NCBI GenBank assembly: GCA_016716715.1
Contig: JADJVE010000001.1
Span: 372,001 to 436,000, forward strand
Source of the DNA: Acidobacteriota bacterium
Lineage (GTDB): Bacteria > Acidobacteriota > Thermoanaerobaculia > UBA5066
Reading direction: 5' to 3'
Length of the DNA stretch: 64,000 nt
Shown piece after piece: positions 7,573 through 15,664 of the stretch. Made by a program: the position numbers and the translations under genes. Under the pieces are notes generated by a model, which did no database searches, was not told the DNA's origin, and saw only the letters and a program-made list of their open reading frames with translations. Every line of letters begins with the position of its first letter. The stretch's first letter is position 1.

Positions 7573-8475
7573 ATGCTCGACGTAACGATCGACTGGCTGT
7601 ACGTCGGCCCGATGGTCCAGATCTCGCGATACCGATGCCACGCGGCGGGCTGCGCCGTCGGGAGAGAGCAGCGGCAGCCGGCCCACGTGATCGGCTTTCC
7701 GCATTCCGGTGTCTTCGCGCTTCACCAGGGGCGCGAGCGCCTCACGGTCGAGCAGGGGACCGTTCTTTTCCTCAACCATGGCGCGCCCTATCGCACGAGT
7801 CACCCCTGCGGAGGCGGCGACCACGGTGCCGCGATCGCCGTCCGCCCGGACGTCCTCGTCGAGGCTCTCGCGAGGTTCGACCCGACGGTCCGGGACCGCC
7901 CGGGGGCGCCGTTTCGCACCGCCCTCGGCGCGACCTCCTCGCGCACGTACCTGCTGCAGCGGCTTCTGCACCTCCGCGTCTCGAGGAGACGTGACCCGCA
8001 CTCCCTCGAGCTCGAGGAGGCCGCGCTGGCTCTGGTCGGGGAAGTCGCGGCGGCGGCCTGCCGATGGGATGGAAGCGCGCCCCCGCTCCGGCCCCTGAGA
8101 GAACGCCACTGCGACGCCGTCCATTCGGTGCGCGCCTTGCTCGCCTTCAAGCTCGGCGAGCCGGTGTCTCTCGAGGACGTGGGCCGGGCGGTCGGCGTCT
8201 CGCCCTTCCATCTCTGCCGGGTATTCCGGGCGGTCACCGGGACGACGATCTCCCGCTACCGCCACACCCTTCGGCTGCGAGCCGCGCTCGAGCGCGTGGC
8301 CAGCCCGGATGCCGACCTGAGCGCCGTCGCCATGGACCACGGTTACTCCAGCCACAGCCACTTCACGGTCGCGTTCCGGCGGGAGTTCGGCATGACGCCG
8401 ACGGAATTCCGGCGCGCGGCCGCGCGGAGCCGGCGGAACGTGGCGGGCCTTCGCGCCCCGCGAGCACGATGCTGA
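7573..8475 (+). CDS. AraC-family transcriptional regulator
   Basis: About 300 residues with an N-terminal cupin-like sensing half (HAAGCAVGREQ, FPHSGVFALHQG) and a C-terminal double helix-turn-helix of AraC type. The latter covers SLEDVGRAVGVSPFHLCRVFR and then the second helix pair MDHGYSSHSHFTVAFRREFG, ending in the usual GMTPTEFR. A GTG directly upstream (7570) and an ATG at 7612 are alternative starts. It follows carbamate kinase by about 30 bp on the same strand; whether it regulates that gene cannot be told. Confidence 0.85.
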   Translation: MLDVTIDWLYVGPMVQISRYRCHAAGCAVGREQRQPAHVIGFPHSGVFALHQGRERLTVEQGTVLFLNHGAPYRTSHPCGGGDHGAAIAVRPDVLVEALARFDPTVRDRPGAPFRTALGATSSRTYLLQRLLHLRVSRRRDPHSLELEEAALALVGEVAAAACRWDGSAPPLRPLRERHCDAVHSVRALLAFKLGEPVSLEDVGRAVGVSPFHLCRVFRAVTGTTISRYRHTLRLRAALERVASPDADLSAVAMDHGYSSHSHFTVAFRREFGMTPTEFRRAAARSRRNVAGLRAPRARC

Positions 8476-8539
8476 CAGCGCGAGCCCCCGGCGCGCCCCA
8501 TCGTGCCCATGGTCCATGTCGGACCGTGGAGGATCTCGC

Positions 8540-9202
8540 GTGCGCGACACCATCCGGCTCCTGGCTCTGGCGGTCTCGACGATCGCCCCGTGCGGCGCGG
8601 CGCTGGCCCAGGCGCCGCCTCCGGCAGCTCGAGACTCGGCGTTCTCGTGGGGACTGAAAGGCGGCGTCAGTTTCGCGAACGTCCTGCTCGCCCCGGACCT
8701 TCCGCCGGGATACTCGAAGTCCGCCCGGACGGGTTTCATCGGGGGCGCGTTCGCCGAGGCCCGGCTCTCGGAGGCGTTCTCCGTTCAGCTCGAGGCGTTC
8801 TACACGCAGAAGGGGTTCGAGGTTTCGTCGGCCGCCGGCAAGGCGACGTACCGCCTCGACTACGTGGAACTGCCCCTCACCGCGAAGGCGACATTCGGGT
8901 CGGGCCCTCTCCGGCCGTATCTCTTCGCGGGACCCGTCGTCGGGTTTCGTCTCTCCGCCACCGTGGAGAGCGGATCGAGTTCCGGAGATTTCCAGGACTC
9001 GACGAGGACGACGGACCTGGGCCTCGACTTGGGGGCGGGCCTTCTCTATCGGCTGAATCCGGGGACCGCGCTCGTCCTCGAAGGCCGCTACTCCGTGGGC
9101 CTCGTGAACATCTTCAACACCGGACCCGTGGGCGGAACCGTCAACACGCGGGATCTGAAGATCCTCGCGGGCGTGAGCTTCGCGCTGGGGACTTCGCGCT
9201 AG
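8540..9202 (+). CDS. Secreted outer-membrane beta-barrel protein (PorT-like family)
   Basis: A 220-residue protein starting at GTG 8540, with GGAGGA at 8528-8533. A signal peptide of about 24 residues ends near ALAQ. The rest alternates hydrophobic and polar residues in short strands (SWGLKGGVSFANV, LDYVELPLTAKATF, LRPYLFAGPVVGFRL, ILAGVSFALG). This is the pattern of small outer-membrane barrels annotated as PorT or OmpW-like beta-barrel proteins. The specific function is unknown. Confidence 0.75.
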   Translation: MRDTIRLLALAVSTIAPCGAALAQAPPPAARDSAFSWGLKGGVSFANVLLAPDLPPGYSKSARTGFIGGAFAEARLSEAFSVQLEAFYTQKGFEVSSAAGKATYRLDYVELPLTAKATFGSGPLRPYLFAGPVVGFRLSATVESGSSSGDFQDSTRTTDLGLDLGAGLLYRLNPGTALVLEGRYSVGLVNIFNTGPVGGTVNTRDLKILAGVSFALGTSR

Positions 9203-9214
9203 CGGCCGCTCGCG

Positions 9215-10006
9215 TCAGGACGGCGGCGTGAAGCGGGCGTCGCTCAGGGGCGGATTCACCTCGACCTTGTCCACCACGATCCGGAGCAACTGCGGCCGGC
9301 CGGCGGCCCGGACCTCGACGAGGTGGGGGAAGAGGATCCCTCCCGTCTTTCGGTAGTCGCCGAAGGTCGTCTCGACCGAGACGCGCCTCCCGCGCACGAG
9401 CCGCGTGGCGTCGGTCCGGACCAGGTTCGCGGATTTGACCTCGACGTAGGCGGTGAGCACCCCGCCGCTCTTGAGCGTGACCTTCAGCTTCCAGGCCTCG
9501 TGGCCGCCGACGATCTCGCGGCCGACGAGCTCGATCCGGCTCCCCTTGCTCTTCCAGTCGACGAGCGGCCCGTCGATGTCGGCCTGCTCTCGCGCGTCGA
9601 TCAGGGCCTCTTCCGGCATGGCCTTGACGCCCATCTCTCCCTCGAGCGGGTTCACCTTCCAGCCACGCTGGCCGTCCGAGGCGAAGACGCTGGTGACGCC
9701 CTGGACGGTGAACTCGAACCGGATTTTCCCGGGGCGTTTGATCTCGCGCATCACGAGCCCGTTGCGGTCCGCACCGGCGCTGATGCGCCCTTCCTGGCGC
9801 AGCGTCTGAAGAGCCTTCAGCTTCTCCATCCCTCCCCGTGCCGTCACGTAGCGCCCGACGATCTCGTCGGCCGTCGGCTCGGCTGCGGGTTTCGCGGGCG
9901 CGCTCGGCGGGGGAGAGCCCGCAAGGGCGCCGGGACCGGCCAGCAACGTCGCGACGAAGGCCGCCGCAGCCAGCCGCCCGCGGGGGGATCCGCCGCGCGC
10001 GCTCAT
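9215..10006 (-). CDS. Secreted LolA/LolB-like outer-membrane lipoprotein-sorting family protein
   Basis: 263 residues with a signal peptide of about 30 residues. The domain begins at DEIVGRYVTARGGMEKLKALQTL, which matches secreted proteins with an unclosed-barrel LolA-like fold found in Acidobacteriota and Bacteroidota. It would bind lipid or lipoprotein in the periplasm; this is family-level inference. The start ATG 10006 overlaps the upstream stop as ATGA, so the two genes are probably translationally coupled. Confidence 0.65.
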   Translation of the reverse strand: MSARGGSPRGRLAAAAFVATLLAGPGALAGSPPPSAPAKPAAEPTADEIVGRYVTARGGMEKLKALQTLRQEGRISAGADRNGLVMREIKRPGKIRFEFTVQGVTSVFASDGQRGWKVNPLEGEMGVKAMPEEALIDAREQADIDGPLVDWKSKGSRIELVGREIVGGHEAWKLKVTLKSGGVLTAYVEVKSANLVRTDATRLVRGRRVSVETTFGDYRKTGGILFPHLVEVRAAGRPQLLRIVVDKVEVNPPLSDARFTPPS

Positions 10007-10701
10007 CTCGAGATTCCTGCGGGGTTCGGCCAGGACGTCACGCCATAGCCCCACCCACCCGTGTAAACGGGGTTGTAGACAGGGTTGTTTCTCATCCGGT
10101 CCGCTTCATCCCGCGCACGCTTGTCGTCCTCTTGTTTCTGCAGCTGGTCCATGCTGGCCTTGAACTGCGCGTCCGAGGCGCGCTGGGCGGCCTCGTTGCG
10201 CGCCTGATCCTTCGCGGCGTCGGACTGCGCCAGCTGCACCTCGGCGGGCGTCATCCACTCGCCGTCGTACTTGACGAAGCCACGGGCGCGGTAGCTGTCT
10301 TCCTCGGTGAGCCAGCGGCCGTCGACCTGCACGAACCCCAGCGCCTCCCGGGCTTCCTTGTCGTCGGGAGCGAGCGCGAGAACCCGCTTGTAGGCCGCGC
10401 GCGACTGGGCCGAGAGGCCCTTCGTGGACGCCCACAGGCCGAGGCTGCGCCAGCCGTTGACGTCCTGCGGACCCAGCTTGCTCGCTCGCGCGTCGAACTC
10501 GTCGAGGGGCGAAGTGCCCTTCACGACCTTCTCGACCTGGTCCATCTGGAGACCGATGGTCCCATCGCCGAAGTCGATGACCACCTTCTCCGCGGTCTGC
10601 TCGAGGATCCGGCCGGAGAAACTGGCTCCGCTCTTGAGGTACACGACATCCGCGACAAGAAGTCCGGGCGCCAGGAGCAGCAGGAGCAGAAGCTTTCTCA
10701 C
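10003..10701 (-). CDS. Exported protein of unknown function with repeated GFVxxDGxW motifs
   Basis: 232 residues from GTG 10701; an upstream in-frame extension runs through the tRNA gene and is rejected. A leucine-rich signal peptide comes first, then a small beta domain (DVVYLKSGASFSGRILEQ, residues about 18-70) and a helical stretch with one TPR-like pair. Two copies of a short motif follow, GFVQVDGRWLTEED and GFVKYDGEWMTPAE. A charged coiled-coil-like tail ends the protein. Function unknown. It is the first gene of a two-gene unit with the LolA-like gene. Confidence 0.65.
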   Translation of the reverse strand: MRKLLLLLLLAPGLLVADVVYLKSGASFSGRILEQTAEKVVIDFGDGTIGLQMDQVEKVVKGTSPLDEFDARASKLGPQDVNGWRSLGLWASTKGLSAQSRAAYKRVLALAPDDKEAREALGFVQVDGRWLTEEDSYRARGFVKYDGEWMTPAEVQLAQSDAAKDQARNEAAQRASDAQFKASMDQLQKQEDDKRARDEADRMRNNPVYNPVYTGGWGYGVTSWPNPAGISR

Positions 10702-10755
10702 GGCTCGAGGAAAGTCTAACCCAGGGATGGACCGGGGACTTCGCCGTAAACGAAA

Positions 10756-10777
10756 GGCCCGGCGTTTCCGCCGGGCC
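10756..10777 (-). terminator. Terminator of the tRNA-fMet gene
   Basis: A perfect 9-bp stem (GGCCCGGCG / CGCCGGGCC) with a GAAA loop on the minus strand, followed by TTTCGTTT. It starts 11 bp after the encoded CCA end of the tRNA. Confidence 0.85.
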
Positions 10778-10787
10778 GGGTCGTAAT

Positions 10788-10864
<77 letters not shown>

Positions 10865-10876
10865 TCAGGGAGGGGG

Positions 10877-10905
10877 ACCATAACGGCTCGGGCCCTGCGA
10901 GTCAA
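10877..10905 (-). promoter_or_regulatory. Promoter of tRNA-fMet
   Basis: TTGACT (10905-10900), a 17-bp spacer and TATGGT (10882-10877) on the minus strand. The predicted start is about 6 nt before the mature tRNA 5' end. This is a near-consensus housekeeping sigma promoter. Confidence 0.75.
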
Positions 10906-10940
10906 GTTTGGACCGGTTAGAGTGGAGGCCGGAGGACCTC

Positions 10941-11402
10941 ATGGGACTCTTCTCGGACACGACCCTGAAACCTGGGGACAAGGCTCCGCTCTTCACGCTG
11001 AAGGACCAGAACGGCAAGTCCGTCTCGCTCGCGTCGCTCAAGGGCCGGCGCGTCGTCCTCTACTTCTTCCCGAAGGCCGACACCGCCGGTTGAACCGTGG
11101 AAGCCCAGGCCTTCCGTGACGAAGGCCCGAAGCTCCCGAAGGACGTCGTCGTCCTCGGCGTCTCGAAAGACACCGTCGAGGCCCAGAAGAAGTTCGCGGA
11201 AAAGAACAAGCTGACGTTCCGCCTCCTCGCGGACGAGGACAGCGAGGTCATCGCGCTCTACGGCGTAGGCCTCGCGTTCGGCGTCGCGAAGCGGAAGTCG
11301 TTCCTGATCGACTCGAAGGGGAAGATCGCGAAGGTCTACGAGTCCGTCGCTCCGGCGAAGCACGCGGGCGAGGTGGCGAGGGACCTCGAGGGCGTCGACT
11401 AA
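10941..11402 (+). CDS. Peroxiredoxin (BCP/PrxQ type), probable selenoprotein with in-frame TGA as Sec51
   Basis: A 153-codon BCP/PrxQ-like thiol peroxidase that reduces hydroperoxides. ATG 10941 has GGAGG 5 bp upstream. The frame is interrupted once, by TGA at 11091-11093, and continues in the same frame to TAA 11402. The TGA replaces the peroxidatic cysteine exactly: relatives read KxDTPGCTxEAC, here it is KADTAG-U-TVEAQ. Downstream family motifs (FRDE, VVVLGVSKDTVEAQKKFAEK, LLADEDSEV, KSFLIDSKGKIAKV) are intact. No cysteine occurs anywhere in the protein and the usual resolving Cys is Gln. A hairpin fitting a bacterial SECIS lies 14 nt after the TGA. The alternative is a nonsense mutation or sequencing error. 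Confidence 0.82.
11108..11127 (+). other. Putative bacterial SECIS hairpin
   Basis: GGCCTTC (11108-11114) pairs perfectly with GAAGGCC (11121-11127) around a 6-nt loop CGTGAC with G as its second base. The loop starts 21 nt after the TGA. This agrees with the loose bacterial SECIS model: a stem-loop directly downstream of UGA with a G in the first two loop positions. SelB binding is inferred. Confidence 0.65.
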
Positions 11403-11914
11403 CGCGATACGGGCGACGGGGCGGGAGGCGCCGCGGGCTTCACCCGCTTCTCCCACCCGTCCGGCAGGACGAGGACGACCTCGCCGGGCTTGACGAGGTT
11501 GAGCTCCTCGCGCGCGACCTTCTCGAGGGCGTTCGGGTCGCTCCTGAGCGCCGCGACCTCGGCCTGGAGCCGCTTCGTGTCGGCCTCGAGCTGGGCGACC
11601 TCTTCCTGGGCCCTCGCGAGCTGGACGCGCTGCTTCCGCACCTGCAGGAGGCCGCGGTCGCTCACGAGGAAGATGCCGAAGACGAGGGCCGACAGGAGCG
11701 CCGACACGACGACGACCGACGCGGGGCGCACGTGGCGGGCGTCGGGCCGGGCCGCGGGCGCCTCCGGGCCGCGGTCCGTCCGCGCGCGCCGGGCGGACGG
11801 CTCCGGCTCGCGCTCGCGTTCCGGGCGGGCCGGACGCTGCGGGCTCTGCGGGACGCGCTTGATGCCGACGAGGCGGGGCGGACCCTCACCCCCGACGATT
11901 CGTTCGAAGCGCAC
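11399..11914 (-). CDS. ftsB: FtsB/DivIC-like septum formation initiator with a long N-terminal extension
   Basis: 171 residues from GTG 11914. A proline/arginine-rich cytoplasmic stretch of about 63 residues comes before one membrane helix (VVVVSALLSALVFGIFLVS). A coiled coil follows (QLARAQEEVAQLEADTKRLQAEVA by heptads), then the DPNALEKVAREELNLVKPGEVVLVLP segment typical of the family. Such proteins join FtsL and FtsQ in the divisome. It sits 47 bp downstream of enolase, the same order as in many bacteria. Its TAG stop interlocks with the TAA stop of the convergent peroxiredoxin. The N-terminal extension is longer than usual. Confidence 0.82.
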   Translation of the reverse strand: MRFERIVGGEGPPRLVGIKRVPQSPQRPARPEREREPEPSARRARTDRGPEAPAARPDARHVRPASVVVVSALLSALVFGIFLVSDRGLLQVRKQRVQLARAQEEVAQLEADTKRLQAEVAALRSDPNALEKVAREELNLVKPGEVVLVLPDGWEKRVKPAAPPAPSPVSR

Positions 11915-11961
11915 CGCTCATTTTCGCTCAATTCCGCCGGAGCGGCGCGGGTTTGACGGGA

Positions 11962-13233
11962 TCAGGCCTTCTTCGCCGCGAGGCCGGGGTAGACGCCCGT
12001 CTCGCCGAGGTCTTCCTCGATGCGCAGGAGGCGGTTGTATTTCGCGATCCGCTCGGAGCGGCAGAGGGAACCGGTCTTGATGAAGCCGGCGTTCGTCGCG
12101 ACCGCGAGGTCGGCGATCGTCGTGTCCTCGGTCTCGCCCGAGCGGTGCGAAATGACCGTGACGTAGCGCGCCGTCTGCGCCATCCGAACCGCCTCGAGCG
12201 TCTCCGTGATCGTCCCGATCTGGTTCAGCTTCACGAGAAGGCCGTTCGCGATGCCGTCCGCGATGCCCTGCTTCAGAATTTTCGGATTCGTCACGAAGTT
12301 GTCGTCGCCGATGAGATGGATCCCGCCACCGAGCCTCTCGGTGATGAGCTTCCAGCCTGCTTTGTCGCCTTCGGCGCAGCCGTCCTCGATCGAGAGGATC
12401 GGGTAATCCATCACGATCCCTTCGTAGAAGGCCACGATCTCGGCGGGCGAGAGCCTCTTCCCTTCGAGCGTGTAGACGCCCTTGTCGAAGAACTCCGACG
12501 CCGCGCAGTCGAGGGCGATGAAGACGTCCTTGCCCGCCTTGTAGCCTGCTTTGCCGATCGCGTCGACGATGAAGTCGAGCGTCGCGCGCGTGGACTCGAG
12601 GTTCGGGGCGAAGCCGCCCTCGTCGCCGACGCCCGTCGCGAAGCCCTTGGCCTTGAGGAGCCCCTTCAGCGCGTGGAAGACCTCCGAGCCGGCGCGCAGC
12701 GCCTCGCGGAAGGTCGCGAATCCGGCGGGCACGAGCATGAACTCCTGGATGTCGAGCGGGTTGTCCGCATGCGCGCCGCCGTTCACGACGTTCATCATCG
12801 GGACGGGCAGCGTGACGGCGCCCGTGCCGCCGATATACCTGAAGAGCGGGAGCGCGCAGGCCTCGGCCGCGGCACGGCAGACGGCCATCGAGACGCCGAG
12901 AATCGCGTTGGCGCCGAGCGCGGTCTTCATCTCGGTGCCGTCGAGCTCGATCATGAGGCGGTCGATCTCGGCCTGCTGGCGCGCGTCCATTCCGAGGACC
13001 TCGGGCGCGATCGTCTCGTTCACGTTCTTGACGGCCTTGAGGACGCCCTTGCCGCCGTAGCGCTTCTTGTCGCCGTCGCGCAGCTCGAGCGCCTCGCGCG
13101 AGCCGGTGGAGGCGCCGGACGGGACGCCCGCGCGGGCGGACGCGCCCCCCTCGAGGAGGCACTCGACTTCGACGGTGGGGTTGCCGCGGGAATCCAGGAT
13201 CTCGCGGGCGTGGATGCTTTCGATGGCGTACAT
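11962..13233 (-). CDS. eno: Enolase
   Basis: 423 residues, standard length. It converts 2-phosphoglycerate to phosphoenolpyruvate in glycolysis. Family motifs are intact: RGNPTVEVE, SGASTG, MMNVVNGGAHADN, the catalytic Glu in GDEGGFAPN, metal ligands in ALDCAASEF, SIEDG and GDDNFVTN, the catalytic lysine in LLVKLNQIGT, and SHRSGETEDTTIADLAVA. It lies 11 bp after the phosphohexomutase gene and upstream of ftsB in a likely three-gene transcription unit. Confidence 0.98.
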   Translation of the reverse strand: MYAIESIHAREILDSRGNPTVEVECLLEGGASARAGVPSGASTGSREALELRDGDKKRYGGKGVLKAVKNVNETIAPEVLGMDARQQAEIDRLMIELDGTEMKTALGANAILGVSMAVCRAAAEACALPLFRYIGGTGAVTLPVPMMNVVNGGAHADNPLDIQEFMLVPAGFATFREALRAGSEVFHALKGLLKAKGFATGVGDEGGFAPNLESTRATLDFIVDAIGKAGYKAGKDVFIALDCAASEFFDKGVYTLEGKRLSPAEIVAFYEGIVMDYPILSIEDGCAEGDKAGWKLITERLGGGIHLIGDDNFVTNPKILKQGIADGIANGLLVKLNQIGTITETLEAVRMAQTARYVTVISHRSGETEDTTIADLAVATNAGFIKTGSLCRSERIAKYNRLLRIEEDLGETGVYPGLAAKKA

Positions 13234-13244
13234 GTGGCTACCCC

Positions 13245-14645
13245 TTACCCTCTAAGAACATATTCTTTTGCTTTCGTCAGCAGTCGATCCGTCTCTCGTC
13301 TGTCCGGAGATTCCGCGTAGATCCGAACCACGGGTTCCGTCCCCGAGGCGCGGAAGAGAATCCAGCGGCCGTCGCCGAGGAGCAGTTTCTGGCCGTCCGT
13401 GCGGTCGATGCCCTGGACCTTGAGCCCCGCGAACGCGTCCGGGTTCTCCGCGAGCCTCTTTTTCATCGTCTCCGCGAGCTTCGGGTCGAGGCGCGCGTCC
13501 GCGCGATCCGGCCAGAACGGCCCGACCTTCGCGAAGAGGTCCTTCAGCAGCGTGCCGAGCGTCTTGCCCGTCGTCGCGACGAGCTCGGCGAGGAGGAGAC
13601 AGGCGAGCGGGCCGTCCTTCTCGGGGACGTGGCCCTCCATCGTGAAGCCGGCCGACTCCTCGCCGCCCATCACGATCTTGTCCTGGAGCAGCAGCTCACC
13701 GATGAACTTGAAGCCGACGGCCGTCTCGAAGACGGGCGCGCCGTACGCCTTCGCGACGGCGTCGAGGCCGTGCGTCGTCGCGACCGAGCGCGCCACTCCG
13801 CGCGCGTCGCCGGCCCTCCGGCGCGGCAGAAGGCGCTCGGCGAGCAGCATCAGGCAGTGGTTCGGGTTCACGTAGACGCCGTCGGCGTCGAGGACGCCGA
13901 AGCGGTCCCCGTCGCCGTCCGTCGCGAGGCCGATCGCGCGCTTCTCCGAGACGACGACCTTGCCGAGCGCGACGAGGTTCGGGGCGTCGCACTGCGGCGA
14001 GAGGCCGCCGAAGTACGGGTCGCGGTGGCCGTTGATGAGGGCGACGTCCACGCCGGCACGGACGAGGAACGCGTCGAGGTAGCCGCGCGAGGTTCCGAAG
14101 CGCGGGTCCACCGCGACGCGCAGCCCCGCCTTCTTCATGGCGGCCCCGTCCACGCGGCGCCGGAGCTCGGCAAGGTAGGGCTCGGTCGGGTCGAACGTCG
14201 GCGTGTCGGCGGCAGGCGCGGAGGCCGCGTCCGCGTCCGTCGTCTTCGCGATCTCGTCCTCGATCTTCGCCGTGACGTCCGGCAGGGCGGGCGCGCCGTC
14301 GGCGGTCGAGAACTTGATGCCGTTGTACTCCGGCGGATTGTGCGAGGCCGTGAAGTTGATCGCGCCGAGCGCCTTCTTCTCGCGGATCGTGAACGCGACG
14401 ACGGGCGTCGGGACGTCGCGGTCGGCGCGCAGGGGCCTCACGCCCTCTCGCGCGAGGACGCGCGAGGCCTCGTCCACGAAGCGCTCGTTGAGGAAGCGGG
14501 TGTCCGACGCGACGACGAGGCCGCGGAGCGGGTCGCCCGTGGCCTTCGCGACGCGGGCGATCGCGGTGACGACGCGCCGCGCGTTCGGGAACGTGAATTC
14601 CTCGCCGAGGATCGAGCGCCAGCCGGACGTTCCGAAACGGATCAT
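13245..14645 (-). CDS. Phosphoglucomutase/phosphomannomutase family enzyme
   Basis: 466 residues of the alpha-D-phosphohexomutase family, which moves phosphate between C1 and C6 of hexose phosphates. All four domain signatures are seen: the phosphoserine loop TASHNPPEYNG near residue 100, the metal loop DGDGDRFG, the sugar loop GGEESAG and the phosphate loop RASGTEP. Substrate specificity (glucose, mannose or glucosamine) cannot be set by eye. TAGAAT lies 12 nt upstream of its ATG on the minus strand, interlocked with the promoter of the divergent lipoprotein gene only 20 bp away. Confidence 0.93.
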   Translation of the reverse strand: MIRFGTSGWRSILGEEFTFPNARRVVTAIARVAKATGDPLRGLVVASDTRFLNERFVDEASRVLAREGVRPLRADRDVPTPVVAFTIREKKALGAINFTASHNPPEYNGIKFSTADGAPALPDVTAKIEDEIAKTTDADAASAPAADTPTFDPTEPYLAELRRRVDGAAMKKAGLRVAVDPRFGTSRGYLDAFLVRAGVDVALINGHRDPYFGGLSPQCDAPNLVALGKVVVSEKRAIGLATDGDGDRFGVLDADGVYVNPNHCLMLLAERLLPRRRAGDARGVARSVATTHGLDAVAKAYGAPVFETAVGFKFIGELLLQDKIVMGGEESAGFTMEGHVPEKDGPLACLLLAELVATTGKTLGTLLKDLFAKVGPFWPDRADARLDPKLAETMKKRLAENPDAFAGLKVQGIDRTDGQKLLLGDGRWILFRASGTEPVVRIYAESPDRRETDRLLTKAKEYVLRG

Positions 14646-14653
14646 GGGGCGGG

Positions 14654-14663
14654 TAGGATTCTA
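14654..14663. promoter_or_regulatory. Interlocked divergent -10 elements
   Basis: TAGGATTCTA contains TAGGAT for the plus-strand lipoprotein gene (14654-14659, 6 nt before GTG 14666) and TAGAAT for the minus-strand phosphohexomutase (14663-14658, 12 nt before ATG 14645). The whole intergenic region is 20 bp, so the -35 regions must lie inside the opposite gene. Confidence 0.5.
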
Positions 14664-14665
14664 CG

Positions 14666-15646
14666 GTGAGAGTTCCTCATCCGCTCCGGAACGCAGCCGC
14701 GTCTCTTTCGCGTGCTGCCGCGCTGCTCGCGGGCCTCGCGGCGGGCTGCGTGTCCCGGCCGCCGGCGGAAGGCCCCGTCCCGATGGCGCGCTTCGGCCCG
14801 GACCGCGCGGCGGCGGCTTACGCCGGCCACGCGGACGACGCGAAAGCCGCTCTCCTCGCCCGGATCAACGCCGACCGCGCGGCCGCGGGCGTCCCGCATG
14901 TCGCCGTCGACCTCGTCGCGGCGAAGGCGGGCGACGCGTTCTGCCTCGACGCGGCGCGGACGGGCGTCATGGGCCACTGGGACCTCGCGGGCCGCGCGCC
15001 GTACGACCGCTTCGCCGACGCCGGCGGCGTGGACTGGAACGCGGAGAACTTCAGCGGCACGTCGCGCCGGGGGGAGGTGTTTCGCAGGGACGAGCTCGTG
15101 GGCCTCCTCCTCGGCGCGCACAAAGGGATGATGCAGGAGAGACCGCCGGACGACGGCCACCGCAAGACGATCCTCGACCCGAAGTGGACGCACGTCGGGA
15201 TCGGAGTCGCCCTGGAAGGCGGCGAGTTCCGGATGACGGAGGAGTTCACGCGCCACGTCGTCGATTGGGTCGAGCTTCCGGCCGGCCGCATGCCGGCGGG
15301 GCGGACGGTGCCCGTCAACATCCAGCTCCCGAAGGGGTGGAACCTCGCGGCAGTCGAGATCGCTCACGAGAAGTTTCCACGGCCGCTCACGGCGAAGGAG
15401 ATCCGCGCCCGCTCCTCCTACGCGTTCCCGGCCACCTCGCAGAAGCTCCTTCCGCGTCTGGCATCGCCGTTCGTCTACAAGGACGGATCCACCGGCGTGA
15501 TCGCCGTCGGGAACGGGCTCGTTCGGGCCAACGTCGCGCTCGTCTCCGGGCCCGGGAGCTACTGGATCCTCGTTTACGCGGCGCCAGGAACCCTCGAAGG
15601 CATCCCGCTCAGCCCCATCACGGCGATCCGGGTCACGGCCGACTGA
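14666..15646 (+). CDS. CAP/SCP-domain lipoprotein
   Basis: 326 residues from GTG 14666, with a lipobox (LLAGLAAGC, Cys about residue 28). The CAP domain is seen in ARINADRAAAGVPHVAVD, MGHWDLAGRAPYDRFADAGG and the WNAENF segment. A C-terminal beta-rich region follows from about residue 210. Bacterial CAP proteins are exported and often of unknown activity. TAGGAT 6 nt before the start predicts a leaderless mRNA. Confidence 0.8.
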   Translation: MRVPHPLRNAAASLSRAAALLAGLAAGCVSRPPAEGPVPMARFGPDRAAAAYAGHADDAKAALLARINADRAAAGVPHVAVDLVAAKAGDAFCLDAARTGVMGHWDLAGRAPYDRFADAGGVDWNAENFSGTSRRGEVFRRDELVGLLLGAHKGMMQERPPDDGHRKTILDPKWTHVGIGVALEGGEFRMTEEFTRHVVDWVELPAGRMPAGRTVPVNIQLPKGWNLAAVEIAHEKFPRPLTAKEIRARSSYAFPATSQKLLPRLASPFVYKDGSTGVIAVGNGLVRANVALVSGPGSYWILVYAAPGTLEGIPLSPITAIRVTAD

Positions 15647-15664
15647 CGCTAAGATCGCGGGAAC

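Noticed and set aside
11097..11402. Treating the segment after the TGA as a separate 101-residue gene
   Set aside because: It starts in the middle of the peroxiredoxin fold with no ribosome site and lacks the N-terminal strand and active site; it is the same frame as the upstream part.
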